Part shown: positions 31,936 to 44,975 of the stretch, piece by piece | How the letters are laid out: the number at the start of each line of letters is the position of its first letter | Position numbering within the stretch: the first letter of the stretch is position 1 | Assembly: GCA_019009955.1 (NCBI GenBank) | Contig: CM032228.1 | Coordinates: forward strand, 257,841,001 to 257,905,000 | Direction of reading: 5' to 3' | Source: Riptortus pedestris | Lineage: Eukaryota; Arthropoda; Insecta; Hemiptera; Alydidae | DNA: 64,000 nucleotides | Program-made: the position numbers and the translations under genes | The notes under the pieces: generated by a model | What the model was told of the DNA's origin: nothing | The model's input: only the letters and a program-made list of their open reading frames with translations | Databases searched by the model: none

Positions 31936-34423
31936 AAATTGTAACCTCTGTCTGTACATTGATTTTTTTCGCGAAATTTCACGATAACTTTTCGTTTCAC
32001 ATGTCATAGACACCATATCTGCATTTTGTTTCTTTCGTGTATGTTTGTTTGTTTGTTACCTTTTCACGCATAAACGGCTGAACCGAATTTTATGAAACTT
32101 GGTATGTATATTACTACTAACCCAACTTAGACTTTAGGCTATATTAATTTTCTCTGAGACGAACAGGAGTGGGGGTTATAAGGGAAGCCTGAAATTAAAA
32201 ATAGCGATATTTCGTTTCCTATTGCTTTTTCAGCAAATATGCACATAACAAAAGTTGTTTATTGTGTTATTTAGAGTAACTTTTGTTATATGCACTTTTG
32301 CCGTATACGGAAGCATAAATGAGTTATACGCTAAAAACTAAAGCGGGAGTCCACAATTTTATTTGGCACTAAAGACTAAACCGAATTAAACCAAACTCGG
32401 TATGTGAATTAGTACTAATGCCTTCATTTTATAATAAGCCATACTAAAAACATTTCTAGGGACGGGCATGGAGTGGGGGTTTATATAAGGGAGGCCTGAA
32501 ATTAAAAATAGCGATATTTCGTTTCCTATTGCTTTTTCAGCAAATATGCACATAACAAAAGTTGTTTATTGTGTTATTTAGAGTAACTTTTGCCGTATAC
32601 GGAAGCATAAATGAGTTATACGCTAAAAATTATAGCGGGAGACAACAATTTTATTTGGCACAAAAGACTCAACCGAACTAAATAAAACACTCAGTATGTG
32701 TATTAGCACTAACGCCTTCCTTATAATAAGCCATACTAACATTTCTATAGGGACGGGCAGGAGTGGAGGAGGTTATAAGGGAGGCCTGAAATTAAAAATA
32801 GCGATATTTCGTTTCCTATTGCTTTTTCAGCAAATATGTACATAACAAAAAAATTTGTTTAGTTTGTTATTTAGAGTATAACTTTTGTTAGATGCACTTT
32901 TGACGTATAAGGAAGCATAAATGAGTTATACGCTATAAACTAAAGCGGGAGTCCACAATTTTATTTGGCACAAAAGACTCAACCGAACTAAATAAAACAC
33001 TCAGTATGTGTATTAGCACTAACGCCTTCCTTATAATAAGACATACTAACATTTCTAGGGACGGGCAGGAGTGGAGGTTATAAGGGAGGCCTGAAATTAA
33101 AAATAGCGATATTTCGTTTCACTATTGCATTTTTCAGCAAATATGTACATAACAAAAAAATTGTTTAGTTTGTTATTTAGAGTAACTTTTGTTATATGCA
33201 CTTTTGACGTATAAGGAAGCATAAATGAGTTATACGCTATAAACTAAAGCGGGAGTCCACAATTTTATTTGGCACAAAAGACTCAACCGAACTAAATAAA
33301 ACACTCAGTATGTGAATTAGTACTAACGCTTTCATTATAATAAGTCATACTAACATTTCTAGGGACGGGCAGGAGCGGGGGTTATAAGGGAGGCCTGAAT
33401 TTAATAATAGCGATATTTCGTTTCCTATTGCTTTTTCGGCAAATATGAACATAACAAAAGTAGTTTATTTTTCTATTTAAAGTAACTTTTGTTTTATTCA
33501 CTTTTGTCGTATAGAAAAGTATAAACGAGATATACACTAAAATCTAAAGCGGGAGCCAACAATTTTGTTGGGCACTAACGATTGAACCGAACTTAGCAAA
33601 ACTCGGTGTGTGAATTAGCATTAATTCTTCCATGATTATAAGCTATATTAAAAATTTTAGGTTCAAAGGGGAGTGGGGATTATAAGAGAGGCTGAAATGA
33701 AAAACTCGGTTTTTCTATTTTCTATTTGTTTTTCGGCAAACATGCACATAACAAAAGTGGTTTACTTTGTTATTTAGAGTAACTTATGTGTGCATTCACA
33801 TGTAGTGTATTAGCAGTGAGGCCTTCATTATAATAAGCCATACCAACATTTCTATAGACGGGCAGGAGTGGGGGTTATAAGGGAAGCCTGAAATTAAAAA
33901 TAGCGATATTTCGTTTCCTATTGGTTTTTCCGCAAATATAAACATAAAAAGTTGTTTATTTTATTATTTGAGTAGTAACTTTTGTTATATACACTTTTGT
34001 CGTATACCTAAGTATAAATGACTTATACGTTTAAAACTTTTAGCGGGCATTAACGGCTGAAGCCGAATTTAACAAAACGCTGGTATGTCAATTAGCATTA
34101 ATTCTTTCATGATTATAAGTTATATTAAAATTTTTAGGTTCGCATGGGGGGGGGGGTTAAAAGGGAGGCCTGAAATACAAAATTCACCATATTTACATGT
34201 ATAAGAGACGGGAAATATAAAAAATATCGAAAACTTTTTTTTTGAAGCCTTATCGAACAAATAATTCTATTATATGCAAATCCACGGCAAAGATGGGTAT
34301 CAATCCTAAAAACTGGGGACGGGTAAATGGTCAAAATATTGTGCAATGTAAAGCCTGCTAAAAAATACCATCACCATTCAGCCTCAGATGAATTCCCGGC
34401 GAAAGCCGGGTGTCCTGAGCTAG

Positions 34424-34424
<1 letters not shown>
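31936..34424 (-). repeat. Family B element, inverted, longest copy
   Basis: It runs from AAAATTGTAACCTCTGTC to GAAAGCCGGGTGTCCTGAGC then TAGT. The 300-bp block carrying GACGGGCAGGAGTGG is repeated about seven times (32161, 32461, 32755, 33060, 33363, 33665, 33845, plus a last one at 34136 in which the motif is degraded), more than in any other copy here. Confidence 0.92.
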
Positions 34425-34458
<34 letters not shown>

Positions 34459-34495
34459 TATTATATATATATATATATAAATATATATATATATA
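34425..34495. repeat. (TA)n microsatellite
   Basis: Imperfect TA run between family B and the right half of family A. Confidence 0.9.
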
Positions 34496-35044
34496 TTTGT
34501 CTGTTAACGCTCTAGCCGTCGCAATTTTTGTTTGATCGTTACCAAAATCGGAATTTAATCGTTTAATGTAAAAAGGAAGATCAAGTTCGTTAATGGCTGA
34601 AATCGGACCAGTGGGAGGGGGGATTTTTGAAAATTCAAAATATCTCTGTTATTATGCTATAACTTATAAATTATTATTAGTATAGAATAAATCTTATTGC
34701 AAATTAAATTTACTATAAATATTGTTCTATACATTTTTTCTGTATCTTGAATATTAACCGAGATATTTGCATTTGTATTCTGCGTGTGGTCGCCAGTAGG
34801 CTATGTTCGGACTGACTCCCCCGAGAGCTCTGGTGGCCGTTTCCATAACTATTCGTCCCTCGTGAATAGGTTTAGAGGTTAGGTTAACTGTTTTTTTTGG
34901 GCTAGAAACTACTGTGTTACTACGCCCTAAATAATGTTTTAGGTTTAGAGGTTTCTTACTACTACAGTTGTTATTAGGCAGATTTCTCTATTACAAAACC
35001 ACGTGGGAAATCTGCCTAGTTTACGCAGCCCCTGCGTGACGGAC

Positions 35045-35101
35045 TTTTTCTGTAAACGTGTGGGTCGGTCTTTGTTATAATCGCATAATAGGTCCCGTAT
35101 T
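35045..35101 (+). pseudogene. Mariner transposase, 57-bp middle piece
   Basis: It encodes FSVNVWVGLCYNRIIGPV, the segment that directly follows the HLWAHEN region in mariner-like transposases. It survives as an island between two family A insertions. Confidence 0.8.
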
Positions 35102-36004
35102 AGCAGATTTCCCTTCAGGGAAATCAGCTATTGAGGTCGTACTCATGACGCGATTTTCGATAATTTTCTTCAAATGTCCATCGATCTTACCCAGGAGATG
35201 ACGAAAATGAGGTCCGTTCAAAATTTTTTTATATATATATTTATATATATATATATTTTATATAGATATATTTATATATATATATATATATATATTTGTC
35301 TGGTTAACGCTCTAGCGGTCGCAATTTTTGTTTGATCGTTACGAAACTCGATATTTAACGCGTTTTATGTAAAAAGACAGATCAAGTTCGTTAATTGGCT
35401 GGGGGGGGGGGGGCGGGGAATCGGACCAGAGGGAGGGGGGGGGGCCGTTTAAAGGGGGGGATTTTCGAAAAATTTCAAAATATCTCCGTTACTATGCATC
35501 GGATCGAAAAATTGTACAGACCAATCTGATTTGAAAATTAAATTTACTATAAATATTGTTTATATACATTTATTCTCTATCTTGAATATTAACCGAGATA
35601 TTTGCATTTTTTATGAAGTCTGTGGTGGGGTATAGTTCGGATTATGTCGGGCCATCTTCGTCATTTCTCGGCTCAGGCGGAAGCTTCTTCTAACCTGGCG
35701 TTTTTTAACCTTACCTTACCTTCCTTACTTGTGAGATTTATGCAAATACGTTTTGTCCATCCGCCCCCCCCCTTCTTTAGTTCTCGGACTACTAAAATTT
35801 GAGTTATTAAAATATTAAATTGTATTCGTACAATTCAGATGAAAAGCCCGTTTCAAGGTTGGGTATTTATTTTTAATTAACTGAAAGAATTCTCTTGTCT
35901 AATCACGGTGGGTTAATTGTGTTACAGGTATATGCTGATTTCTCTATTGTAAAACTTCACAGGGGGAATCTGCGCTTAGTTTACGCAGCCCCTTGCGTGA
36001 CGGA
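35102..36004 (-). repeat. Family A element, inverted, third insertion in the mariner
   Basis: It starts AGCAGATTTCCCTTCAGGGA and ends CAGCCCCTTGCGTGACGGA. The (TA)-rich centre is at 35228-35296. G-rich runs at 35401-35412 and 35430-35460 suggest local slippage. Confidence 0.88.
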
Positions 36005-36655
<651 letters not shown>

Positions 36656-37076
36656 TTTTAGAGAACGGTTGATAAAACCGTCAAAATTTTCAGGGTTTTT
36701 TTTTTCTCACTAAGTGGTAGACCCATATAAAAACTTAAACATTTATGTTTTTCCAAGTAAGAATATTTAATTATTTTATTAATTTGTCTAAAATTTTTTA
36801 ATCTTTTTTTATGGTTTTAAATCTTCAGTTATTGTTTCATAATGTTATCTACTTTAAATAGGTAATTTTTTTATACTATGAATATTTGAATAAAAAAGTA
36901 TTTATTATTTTTTCTTAATAAAAATTTTTTTTTTTTTCAATTACCTTTCTGTTAGTATAAGATTAGAATACAATAATTGTATTGGATAACATTTATTGCT
37001 AAAATTCATTCAAGGCATAAAATCCGCTCTTCCATTGGCCTTAACTAGTTTTTGCACAACTATTTTTAGTTGTTAT
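36656..37076 (+). other. 3' untranslated part of the mariner
   Basis: AT-rich, ending with TTTTTGCACAACTATTTTTA, the inverse of the left subterminal sequence. Confidence 0.7.
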
Positions 37077-37820
37077 CCGCTATAAACTAAAGCGGGAGTC
37101 CACAATTTTATTTGGCACTAAAGACTCAACCGAATTAAACCAAACTCGGCATGTGAATTACTACTAACGCCTTCATTATAATAAGCTATACTAACATTTC
37201 TAGGGACGGGGAGGAGTGGTGGTTGTAAGGGACGCCTGAAATTAAAAATAGCGGTATTTCGTTTTCTATTAGTTTTTCTGCAAATATGAACATGATAAAA
37301 GGTGCTTATTTTGTTATTTAAAGTAACTTTTGTTTTATTCACTTTTGTCGTATAATAAAGTATAAACGAGATATACGTTAAAAACCAAAGCGGAGAAGGT
37401 CTACAATATTTATTTGCGGCACTTACTAACGATTGAAACAGAAATTAACCAAAACTCGGTATGTGAATTAGCATTAATACTTCCAATGATCATAAGGTAT
37501 ATTAAATTGTTAGGTTCGAACTGGAGTGGGGGTTATAAGGTAAAGGAGGCCCTGAAATAAAAATTCGAGATAATTCATTTTCTATTTGTTTTTAGTCAAA
37601 CGTGCACATAACAATAGCTGTTTACTTTGGTATTTAGAGTAACTTTTGTTCTATACAATTTTTTGTGTAACAGCGTAAAACGAAGTAATTTGCGTAGAAA
37701 TATTGATATGCTCAACAATTCTTTCCAATTCGAACAACCAGGTAGGTACCTCACCTGGATAAATGATTTCAAATCTATATTAATATTTTATCCTTGATAA
37801 TTTAAATCTATGTTATTTTT
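37077..37820 (-). repeat. Family B fragment, inverted
   Basis: Two and a half internal blocks (CTAAAGCGGGAGTCC, ACGGGGAGGAGTGG, GTTCGAACTGGAGTGG) and the CACCTGGATAAATGATT stretch of the 5' region. Both family B ends are missing. Confidence 0.8.
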
Positions 37821-38490
37821 TAACGTCATTAACAGATTGCAACCAAGTAAAGTATACTGCCCCTCCCCCCCTTCTCTTCACCCAAACATTAATTCATGAG
37901 AAAATGCCGGTTTTCCCTAATGTGTATTTAATACTTTTATTTAATTAGAACCTGAAAAATATTTGAACAAACAGTTTTAGTATTGTTGAAGAAAATGTTA
38001 AAATCTGATTTGTTCATATAATTAAGGTATTGCAGGATTAATATCCTAAATGAGTTGGCAGCACTGAGCATAGGGAGGTGTCAAGCTACTTCCTTTGTAC
38101 TATCAGTTCTGCCGCTTCCCCGCCGACCTCATATTGGTTTATGTTTACATGTTAATTGATGCTTATAGCAATGTAGTGTTATACTCAGGAATGTGAATTT
38201 TTAAATGGCCAAAAATAAATAATTTAAAAGGACGAACGCTGGGGAGGTGCGCCCAGTTATTTCTGGTATTTATTAACTCTGCTTCGTTAATGTATGATAT
38301 ACTTTACTCAACACCAATATCAATATACAGTTTACAATCTTGACTTACAAAAGTGTATTTTTAATAGTGGTTATGACAAATCTAAAACAGCTATCACCAT
38401 TAAGCTTTGCACCGCATCAAGGGAAAGTAACTTTTATTCATACATGGTTTGGAAGATAGAATAATTTCTACGATTATAAATTATATATTC
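37821..38490. other. AT-rich non-coding spacer
   Basis: No feature recognised. Confidence 0.5.
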
Positions 38491-39625
38491 ACTAGCTCAG
38501 ATACCCGGCTTCGCCCGGGAATTCATCTGAGGCTGAATGGTGATGGTATTTTTTAGCAGGCTTTACATTGCACAATATTTTGACATTTACTCGTCCCAGT
38601 TTTTAGGATTGATACCCATCTTTGCCGTGGATTTGCTAATAATAGAATTATTTGTTCGATAAGGCTTCACAGTCTTCGATATTTTTATATTTCCCGTCTC
38701 TTATACATGTAAATATGGTGAATTTTTATTTCAGGCCTCCCTTTTAACCCCCCTCCCGTTCGAACCTAAAAATTTTAATATAACTTATAATCATGAAAGA
38801 ATTAATGCTAATTGTCATACCGAGCTTTGTTAAGTTCGGTTCAGCCGTTTGTGCCCAATAACATTGTTGGCTCCCGCTAAATGTTTAACGTATAACTCAA
38901 TTATACTTAGGTATACGACAAAAGTGTATATAACAAAAGTTACTCCAAATAACAAAATAAACAACTTTTGTTATGTTTATATTTGCGGAAAAACCAATAG
39001 TAACCGAAATAGCGCTATTTTTAATTTCAGGCTTCCCTTATAACCCCACTCCTGCGGACCGTCCATAGCAAATGTGGTATGGCTTATTATAATGAAGGCC
39101 TCACTGCTAATACACATACGAGGTTTTATTTAGTTCGGTTGAGTCTTTTTTTGCAACATAATATTGTTGACTCCCGCTATAATTTTTTAGCGTATAACGC
39201 ATTTAAACTTCGGTATACGACAAAAGTGAATATATAACAGAAGTTACTCTAAATAACAAAATAAACAACTTTTGTTATGTGCATATGTACCGAAAACCAA
39301 TAGAAAGCGAAATATCGCTATTTTTAATTTCATGCTTCCCTTATAACCCCCACTCCTGTTCGTCTCAGAGAAAATTAATATAGCCTAAAGTCTAAGTTGG
39401 GTTAGTAGTAATATACATACCAAGTTTCATATAATTCGGTTCAGCCGTTTATGCGTGAAAAGGTAACAAACAAACAAACAAACAAACAAACAAACAAACA
39501 AACAAACAAACATACACGAAAGAAACAAAATGCAGATATGGTGTCTATGACATGTGAAACGAAAAGTTATCGTGAATTTTCGCGAAAAAAACCAATGTAC
39601 AGACAGAGGTTACAATTTTATATAT
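38491..39625 (+). repeat. Family B element, complete copy
   Basis: ACTAGCTCAGATACCCGG start, two internal blocks, (AAAC)n of about 12 units at 39466-39513, and the CAGACAGAGGTTACAATTTT end. Confidence 0.9.
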
Positions 39626-39635
39626 ATATAGATTA

Positions 39636-39873
39636 CTTTATAAAAAAATACTACATGCACAGGAGACGGGAAATATAAAAATATTGAGGAGGGTGAAACC
39701 TTGCATAACAAATAATTTAATTATTTACAAATCCAGAGCAACGACGGGTATGAAACCTAAAGACTGTGACGGGGAAATGTCAAAATATTGTGGAAAGTAA
39801 AGCCTTGCCAAAAAATACTATCACCATTCAGGCTCAAATGAATTCCCGGGCGAAGCCGGGTACCTTAGCTAGT
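39636..39873 (-). repeat. Family B fragment, inverted (5' end only)
   Basis: GGAGACGGGAAATATAAAAA through CCCGGGCGAAGCCGGGTACC to TAGCTAGT. No internal blocks or tail. Confidence 0.85.
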
Positions 39874-39884
39874 ATATATATATA

Positions 39885-40855
39885 AAATTGTAACCTCTGT
39901 CTGTACATTGATTTTTTTCGCGAAATTTCACGATAACTTTTCGTTTCACTTGTCATAGACACCATAACTGCATTTTGTTTCTTTCGTGTATGTTTCTTTG
40001 TTTGTTACCTTTTCACGCATAAACGGCTGAACCGAATTTTATGAAACTTGGTATGTATATTACTACTAATCCAACTTAGACTTTAGGCCATATTAATTTT
40101 CTCTAAGACGAACATGAGTGGGGGTTATAAGGGAGGCCTCAAATTAAAAATAGCGATATTTCGTTTACTATTGGTTTATCGGCAAATATGAACATAACAA
40201 AAGTTGTTTATTTTGTTATTTAGAGTAACTTTTGTTATATACACTATCGCCGTATAGCGAAGTATAAAGGAGTTATACGCTAAAAATTATAGCGGGAGTC
40301 AACAATTTTATTTGGCACAAAAGATTCAACCGAACTAAATAAAACACTCGGTATGTGTATTAGCACTAACGCCTTCCTTATAATAAGCCATACCAACATT
40401 TCTAGGAACAGGCAAGAGTGGGGGTTATGAAGGAGGCCTGAAATTAAAAATAGTGATATTTCGTTTCCTATTGGGGTTCGGCAAATATGCACATAACAAA
40501 AGTAGTTTATTTTGTTATTTAGAGAAATTTGCTCAACAATTCTTTTCAGTATGAACTACCAGGTACATCACCTGGAAAAATTAATTCAAATTATAATATA
40601 TTATTTTGTCCTTAATAATTTAAATATATGCATAATGCGCAGGAAACCGGGAATATGACAATATGGTGGACAGTGAAGTCTTACATAAAAAATTAATTTT
40701 ATTATTAACAAACCCACAGAAACGACGGGTATTAACCCTAAACACTGGGAAGGGTAAATGTCAAAATATTGTGCAAAGTAAAGCCTTGTCAAAAAAATAC
40801 CATCACCATCCAGCCTCACAAGAATTCCCGGGTGAAGCCGGGTATCTGAGCTAGT
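39885..40855 (-). repeat. Family B element, inverted, short complete copy
   Basis: Both family ends are present in 971 bp, with two internal blocks only (near 40110 and 40400). Confidence 0.9.
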
Positions 40856-40867
40856 ATATATATATAT

Positions 40868-42655
40868 ACTAGCTAAGGTACTCGGCGATGCCCAGGAAAT
40901 CTTTGTCGACTCACTAATAATGGTATTTTTATAGCAAGGCTTCAATGTGTACAATTACACTACCCTCCACGACATTGTTTTTCCGAATTAGCTAATCCTT
41001 AAGGGTAACTTTTGGGACTAATAGAATAGGAATTTTAGTTATGACGAATATATGAAAATGTGTTCCTAATCTATTCTTCTCCACTTTTTGTGACTCACTG
41101 TTTTTGAATAATCAACACCATAATCATGGATACCATTTATTACAATTAAATAATATCCATAATGAACATATTTCCTGTTAAAGGCAATCAGAGCACATCT
41201 AGTTTAAGCATAGTTTTGTACATAAGATTATATTCGTAATAGTAAATCTCACAATCAGTGGAAATAACTTCCAGTAATGCCAGCTTTTACAGGAAATAAG
41301 TAAACTCAATTAACGTCTTTAGCCTCCCGTCGACTTCCGCTGTCGCATAACATCGATTTCCTTGAATTATTGATTCAAAATATTATTTTAATAATTTATC
41401 TACCTGATGGAATTAAATAATAGTGGTACCTAAAAATAATTTCATTTATATTTAAAAAGCTAGTTGAGGGGAAGAGATCGACAATTATATTGAGTTTAAA
41501 CGAATATTGTCTTTTGTCATAATGATATTACCATTAACGTCTAGTTACCATGATGGTACATAATATTTGTTTCAATTACATCAAGATATCGGAAATAAGA
41601 TAATACATTAGCAGAACCAATGAGTTTGATCCATATAACTTCCGCTATCGCTCCTTGAGCCAATTCAGCATGATTTTGTTTAAATAATACATTATACAAA
41701 TTAAATAACGAAAACGCTCTTATAGTCTACATTTCTATTGGAAGTAAATAACAAAGTTAAGGAAAAATAAATAAATGAGAAGGGGGCGAGAGAGATGTAT
41801 AACCTCACTAATCCGAATCGTATTTAGAGTTATCATATGTGACTAAAATATAAAATCATTTGTCATAGTATGCATTCATTAAAAACACTTATTTATTTAT
41901 TAACGTCCACTTTTTGCAACTCAGGCTAATTGGGGCGGGTTATCTACAGGTTACCACCCATTTCTAGCCAGGATGGGATTTTAGGATGTTATTTAATGAA
42001 TTTCGTCACTAAATAATTTCCTTTGCCCAGACGAGAACCGAACTCGCTTTAAATAAGCACTAATAAAATTAAAGACTCCCGCTATAGTTTTAGCGTATAT
42101 CCCGTGTTTCCTTCATTTTACGAAAAAAGTGAATGCAACAAAAGTTACACTAAATAACAAAATAAACAACTTTTGTTAAATGCATGTTTACCGAGAATCT
42201 AATAGGAAACGAAATATCACTGTTTTTCATTTCAGGCCTCCCTCGTAACCCCCACTCTCGTTTGGATCTAAAAATTTTAATATAGCTTATATTCATGGAA
42301 GAATTAATGCTAATACACATACCGAGTTTGGTTTGGTTCGGTTGAGTCTTTTGTGCCAAACAAAATTGTTAACTCCCGGTTTAGTTTTTAGTATATATCT
42401 CGTTTATACTTAGTTATAAGACAAAAGTGAATATCACAAAACTTACTTCAAATAAAATAATACACTACTTTTGTCATTTGCATATTTACAGAAAAACCAA
42501 TAGAAAACGAAATACCGCAATTTTAAATCCAGGCCTCCCTTACAACCCCCACTCCTGCCCGTCCCTACAAATGTTGGTAGGGCTTATGGTAATTAAGACG
42601 TCAGAGCTAATACACATACCGAGTTTTATTTAGTTCAGTGGAGTCAGTCTTCAAT
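40868..42655 (+). repeat. Family B variant (B')
   Basis: It starts ACTAGCTAAGGTACTCGGCG, a diverged form of the family end, and has its own 5' region of about 1 kb (GCTTCAATGTGTAC, TTATTGATTCAAAATATT). Typical B blocks are at 42060-42640. The same 5' region occurs inverted at 63600-64000, so B' is a second subfamily. SINE copy 4 is inserted at about 41889. Confidence 0.8.
41889..42046 (-). mobile_element. SINE family C, copy 4
   Basis: TTATTTATTAACGTCCACTT to CGAGAACCGAACTCG, so the tRNA head is missing. The empty site is visible in the related B' copy (CACTTAAATAAGCACTAATA at about 63612-63631 on the minus strand), proving the insertion came after B' spread. Confidence 0.85.
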
Positions 42656-43265
42656 AACCCATGAAGAAAAGTTTTGATAGTGATTCCCTTCTCTAAAATA
42701 TAGTAGGAAAGTCTCCTTTGAGAACTCTTCTAAATTACCTTCACTACTATTTGTAAATTATAGAATAATGGATGGTCAAGGTTATTATTATTCTGCCCTT
42801 CTCACTTTTTTAAATATAAATGTAGCGGCGAGGTACTCGCGAATGAATAACCTTGACAGCTAGTCATAATTTCCATATGTTCGCGAGTATCTCGTTGCTA
42901 TATATAGTGCGTGTTTATAAACTGGGAAATACCGGAGTCTGAAGTGGGGCCGTGAATGGACCTATTTGTTAATAACTTTTTCATATTTTATTTTATTGTT
43001 TTAATATATGTGATATAGTTAAATCTGGCCTTGACTTCTTCTTTACGTCTCGCATCGCCCCTCCACATAAACATACATGTAGACAAAGCGAACGAAATTA
43101 TGGTATTATAATTTACATATTACAGTGACTAAATAAAACTGAAGACATTTAAAATAAATGGTTATAAAAAAAAAGAATGAATCTTGTATGCATGTTAGCA
43201 ATAAGGTTGTAATTATATTTATCCCAAATAAACTTTATTATTTTCATTGAAATAAATACTTTTCT
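42656..43265. other. Non-coding spacer with a hairpin
   Basis: Only the hairpin at 42823-42900 stands out. Confidence 0.5.
42823..42900. other. Hairpin of 21 bp with TA flanks
   Basis: Arms 42823-42843 and 42880-42900 match at 18 of 21 positions (shared core TACTCGCGAA). The three differences are all G against A, so the plus-strand RNA would pair fully through G-U. The loop is 36 bases. The TA at both edges also fits a tiny Tc1/mariner-type MITE. Confidence 0.7.
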
Positions 43266-43445
43266 ATGTGGTCTAGCCGGTGAGAACTAAGGCCTTGGTC
43301 TTAATACATATAAACCTAGATTGGTGGTTTCAAATCTCCAATCGGCTATACCAATCTATTTATTCGCGAATTGACTATATAAAATTCCGCCCTTGCCAGA
43401 AAAGAATACCGACTTGTAAATAGCATGATTTGCCATGTTATTAAA
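43266..43445 (+). mobile_element. SINE family C, copy 5 (old)
   Basis: GTGGTCTAGCCGGTGAGAAC, then GGTTTCAAATCTCC (box B position), GCCAGAAAAGAATACCG and CTTGTAAATAGCATGATTTG. Heavily diverged. Confidence 0.65.
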
Positions 43446-44861
43446 GTCATTATAACATTAAACCTAACAAATTCTTGTCGATAAATCATAAAATTATAGT
43501 TAATTAACTTGTTATTATTTTATGTATCTCTTTGGTTAGAAATGTAATCGATTTTAATGGCTCATAGCTGTCTGATTCCTGTTTTGAGATTAGCGCCTTT
43601 GTTGGTAGGTTTCATTTAGACAGGTTTCTTTAGTTTGTTTAATTTGTGAGTTTAATGGGTTTTGTTCGGAAATTTAAGGATTAGTTGGTGATTTGTGAAG
43701 TTTCATAGTGAATGTTTTAATGAAATGGTCACTTGAAGTTTTCAAATTATGCCGTCCTAGTTATTAAGTGTAATATATGTTTATATCTAGTCTTAAACAA
43801 TCCTAAGTGCCTCTGTTTATTGTTTTCCTAGTCTATTATATGTTTAACATAAATGTTGGAAGAAGTGATTACCAACTAAACCATTGTTACCCGTTGGTAA
43901 GAATAATTAATATTAATTGTATTGGAGTATGTTTTAATTTTACTATTATTATTGCAGGTATGTGGTTTATCTATTTGTGTTTTAGCAATGGCATTCCTCG
44001 AGATTTGCAATTTTATTTTTGTTATAAATTGCTGTTGTGAAATATGAATGTAGTATTAATTCATATTTGATTGTGCTTTTTTGTGACTAATTATTTTTGC
44101 AAACTTCTGGGTTTGTTGTTGGAAGATATATTTTGGGAAAATCTTAAGTGGAAATTAGTGTTCTTTTTAAAGCTTTCAGATGGAAAGGCTATGAAGTATA
44201 TTTGAATTTTGGATGGAAGCTCATTTGCAAATTAGTAACTGCTACTGCTACTATTTTTCCAACTCCTGGAACCTAGCCTGTCCTAGTTTCTTAAAGCATT
44301 TGTTATTGGAGCGTCCATTATCCTCCCATTGTTCTCCTGGAGTGCAGCTTCATATTGCCCAGGTACCTTTGTTTGGGCTGCCTCCCCTTGCCTTCATAGT
44401 CTGTCATTCTTAAACTGCATTGAGGTTTGCTTGCCTTAGATATTCATCTCTTACAACTTATCAGTTTAGATCTCTTTGGAGAGTTGATGTTTCTCTCCCA
44501 TATTTAACTGTTGACTTGATATCAGTTTTAGTAGAGCTTTCAACCCACACTGCACCACCAGTTGCTGGCTCACCTGCACCCTTTGTTATATTTCGTCTCA
44601 ATCGTCATCCTAACAACCCCTTAAAAAGGAAAGAGTTCAGTAGACATCTGAAAAGTTGGGTGTCTCATAAAAAAAAAGTTTAGTAGACTTAGTACCTTAT
44701 CTTCCTGGAGAGTCCTTTAAGTATTAGCAGGTTTACCTTCGAGTTAATCAGATATCAAGAGATGATTGACATTTTTTTTTTCTAGTCGATGACAAGAACA
44801 GAAAACAATATTTATAATGTCTCCAAAAATGACTTTCTAGACCACTTTAAAATATATATAG
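43446..44861. other. Unassigned stretch with a less AT-rich island
   Basis: The region 44210-44690 is richer in GC than its surroundings and holds two overlapping plus-strand frames (44213-44413, 44420-44683), ending close to an A-run at 44670. No domain is recognised. It could be an old retrocopy or an exon, but nothing proves it. Confidence 0.35.
44420..44683 (+). CDS. Hypothetical 87-codon frame, doubtful
   Basis: Open from an ATG at 44420 to a TAG at 44681-44683. The C-terminal third is basic (PLKRKEFSRHLKSWVSHKKK). No homologue is known to me and no splice or promoter signal supports it. Chance is the simpler explanation. Confidence 0.15.
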   Translation: MRFACLRYSSLTTYQFRSLWRVDVSLPYLTVDLISVLVELSTHTAPPVAGSPAPFVIFRLNRHPNNPLKRKEFSRHLKSWVSHKKKV

Positions 44862-44975
44862 CCTCCTGGGCAAATAGGAATTTATCTCGTGACAAACTCA
44901 TTAAGTAAAATCCGTAATCCCACCCTGACTAGGAAGGATGGTTATCACAAACTATTAACTGACATTTGGATTTTT
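44862..44975 (+). mobile_element. SINE family C, copy 6 (5' truncated)
   Basis: CCTGGGCAAATAGGAATTTA, AAATCCGTAATCCCACCCTG and AGGAAGGATGGTTATCACAA match the SINE body; the tRNA head is absent. Confidence 0.75.

Larger units (their letters stand above)
31792..35044 (-). repeat. Family A element, inverted, split by family B
   Basis: The left half 31792-31925 starts AGCAGATTTCCCTTAAGGGA. The right half 34490-35044 starts TTTGTCTGTTAACGC and ends CCCCTGCGTGACGGAC. Between them, in the (TA)n, sits a complete family B element. Removing the whole rejoins the mariner reading frame (...YQHAF then SVNVWVG). Confidence 0.9.
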
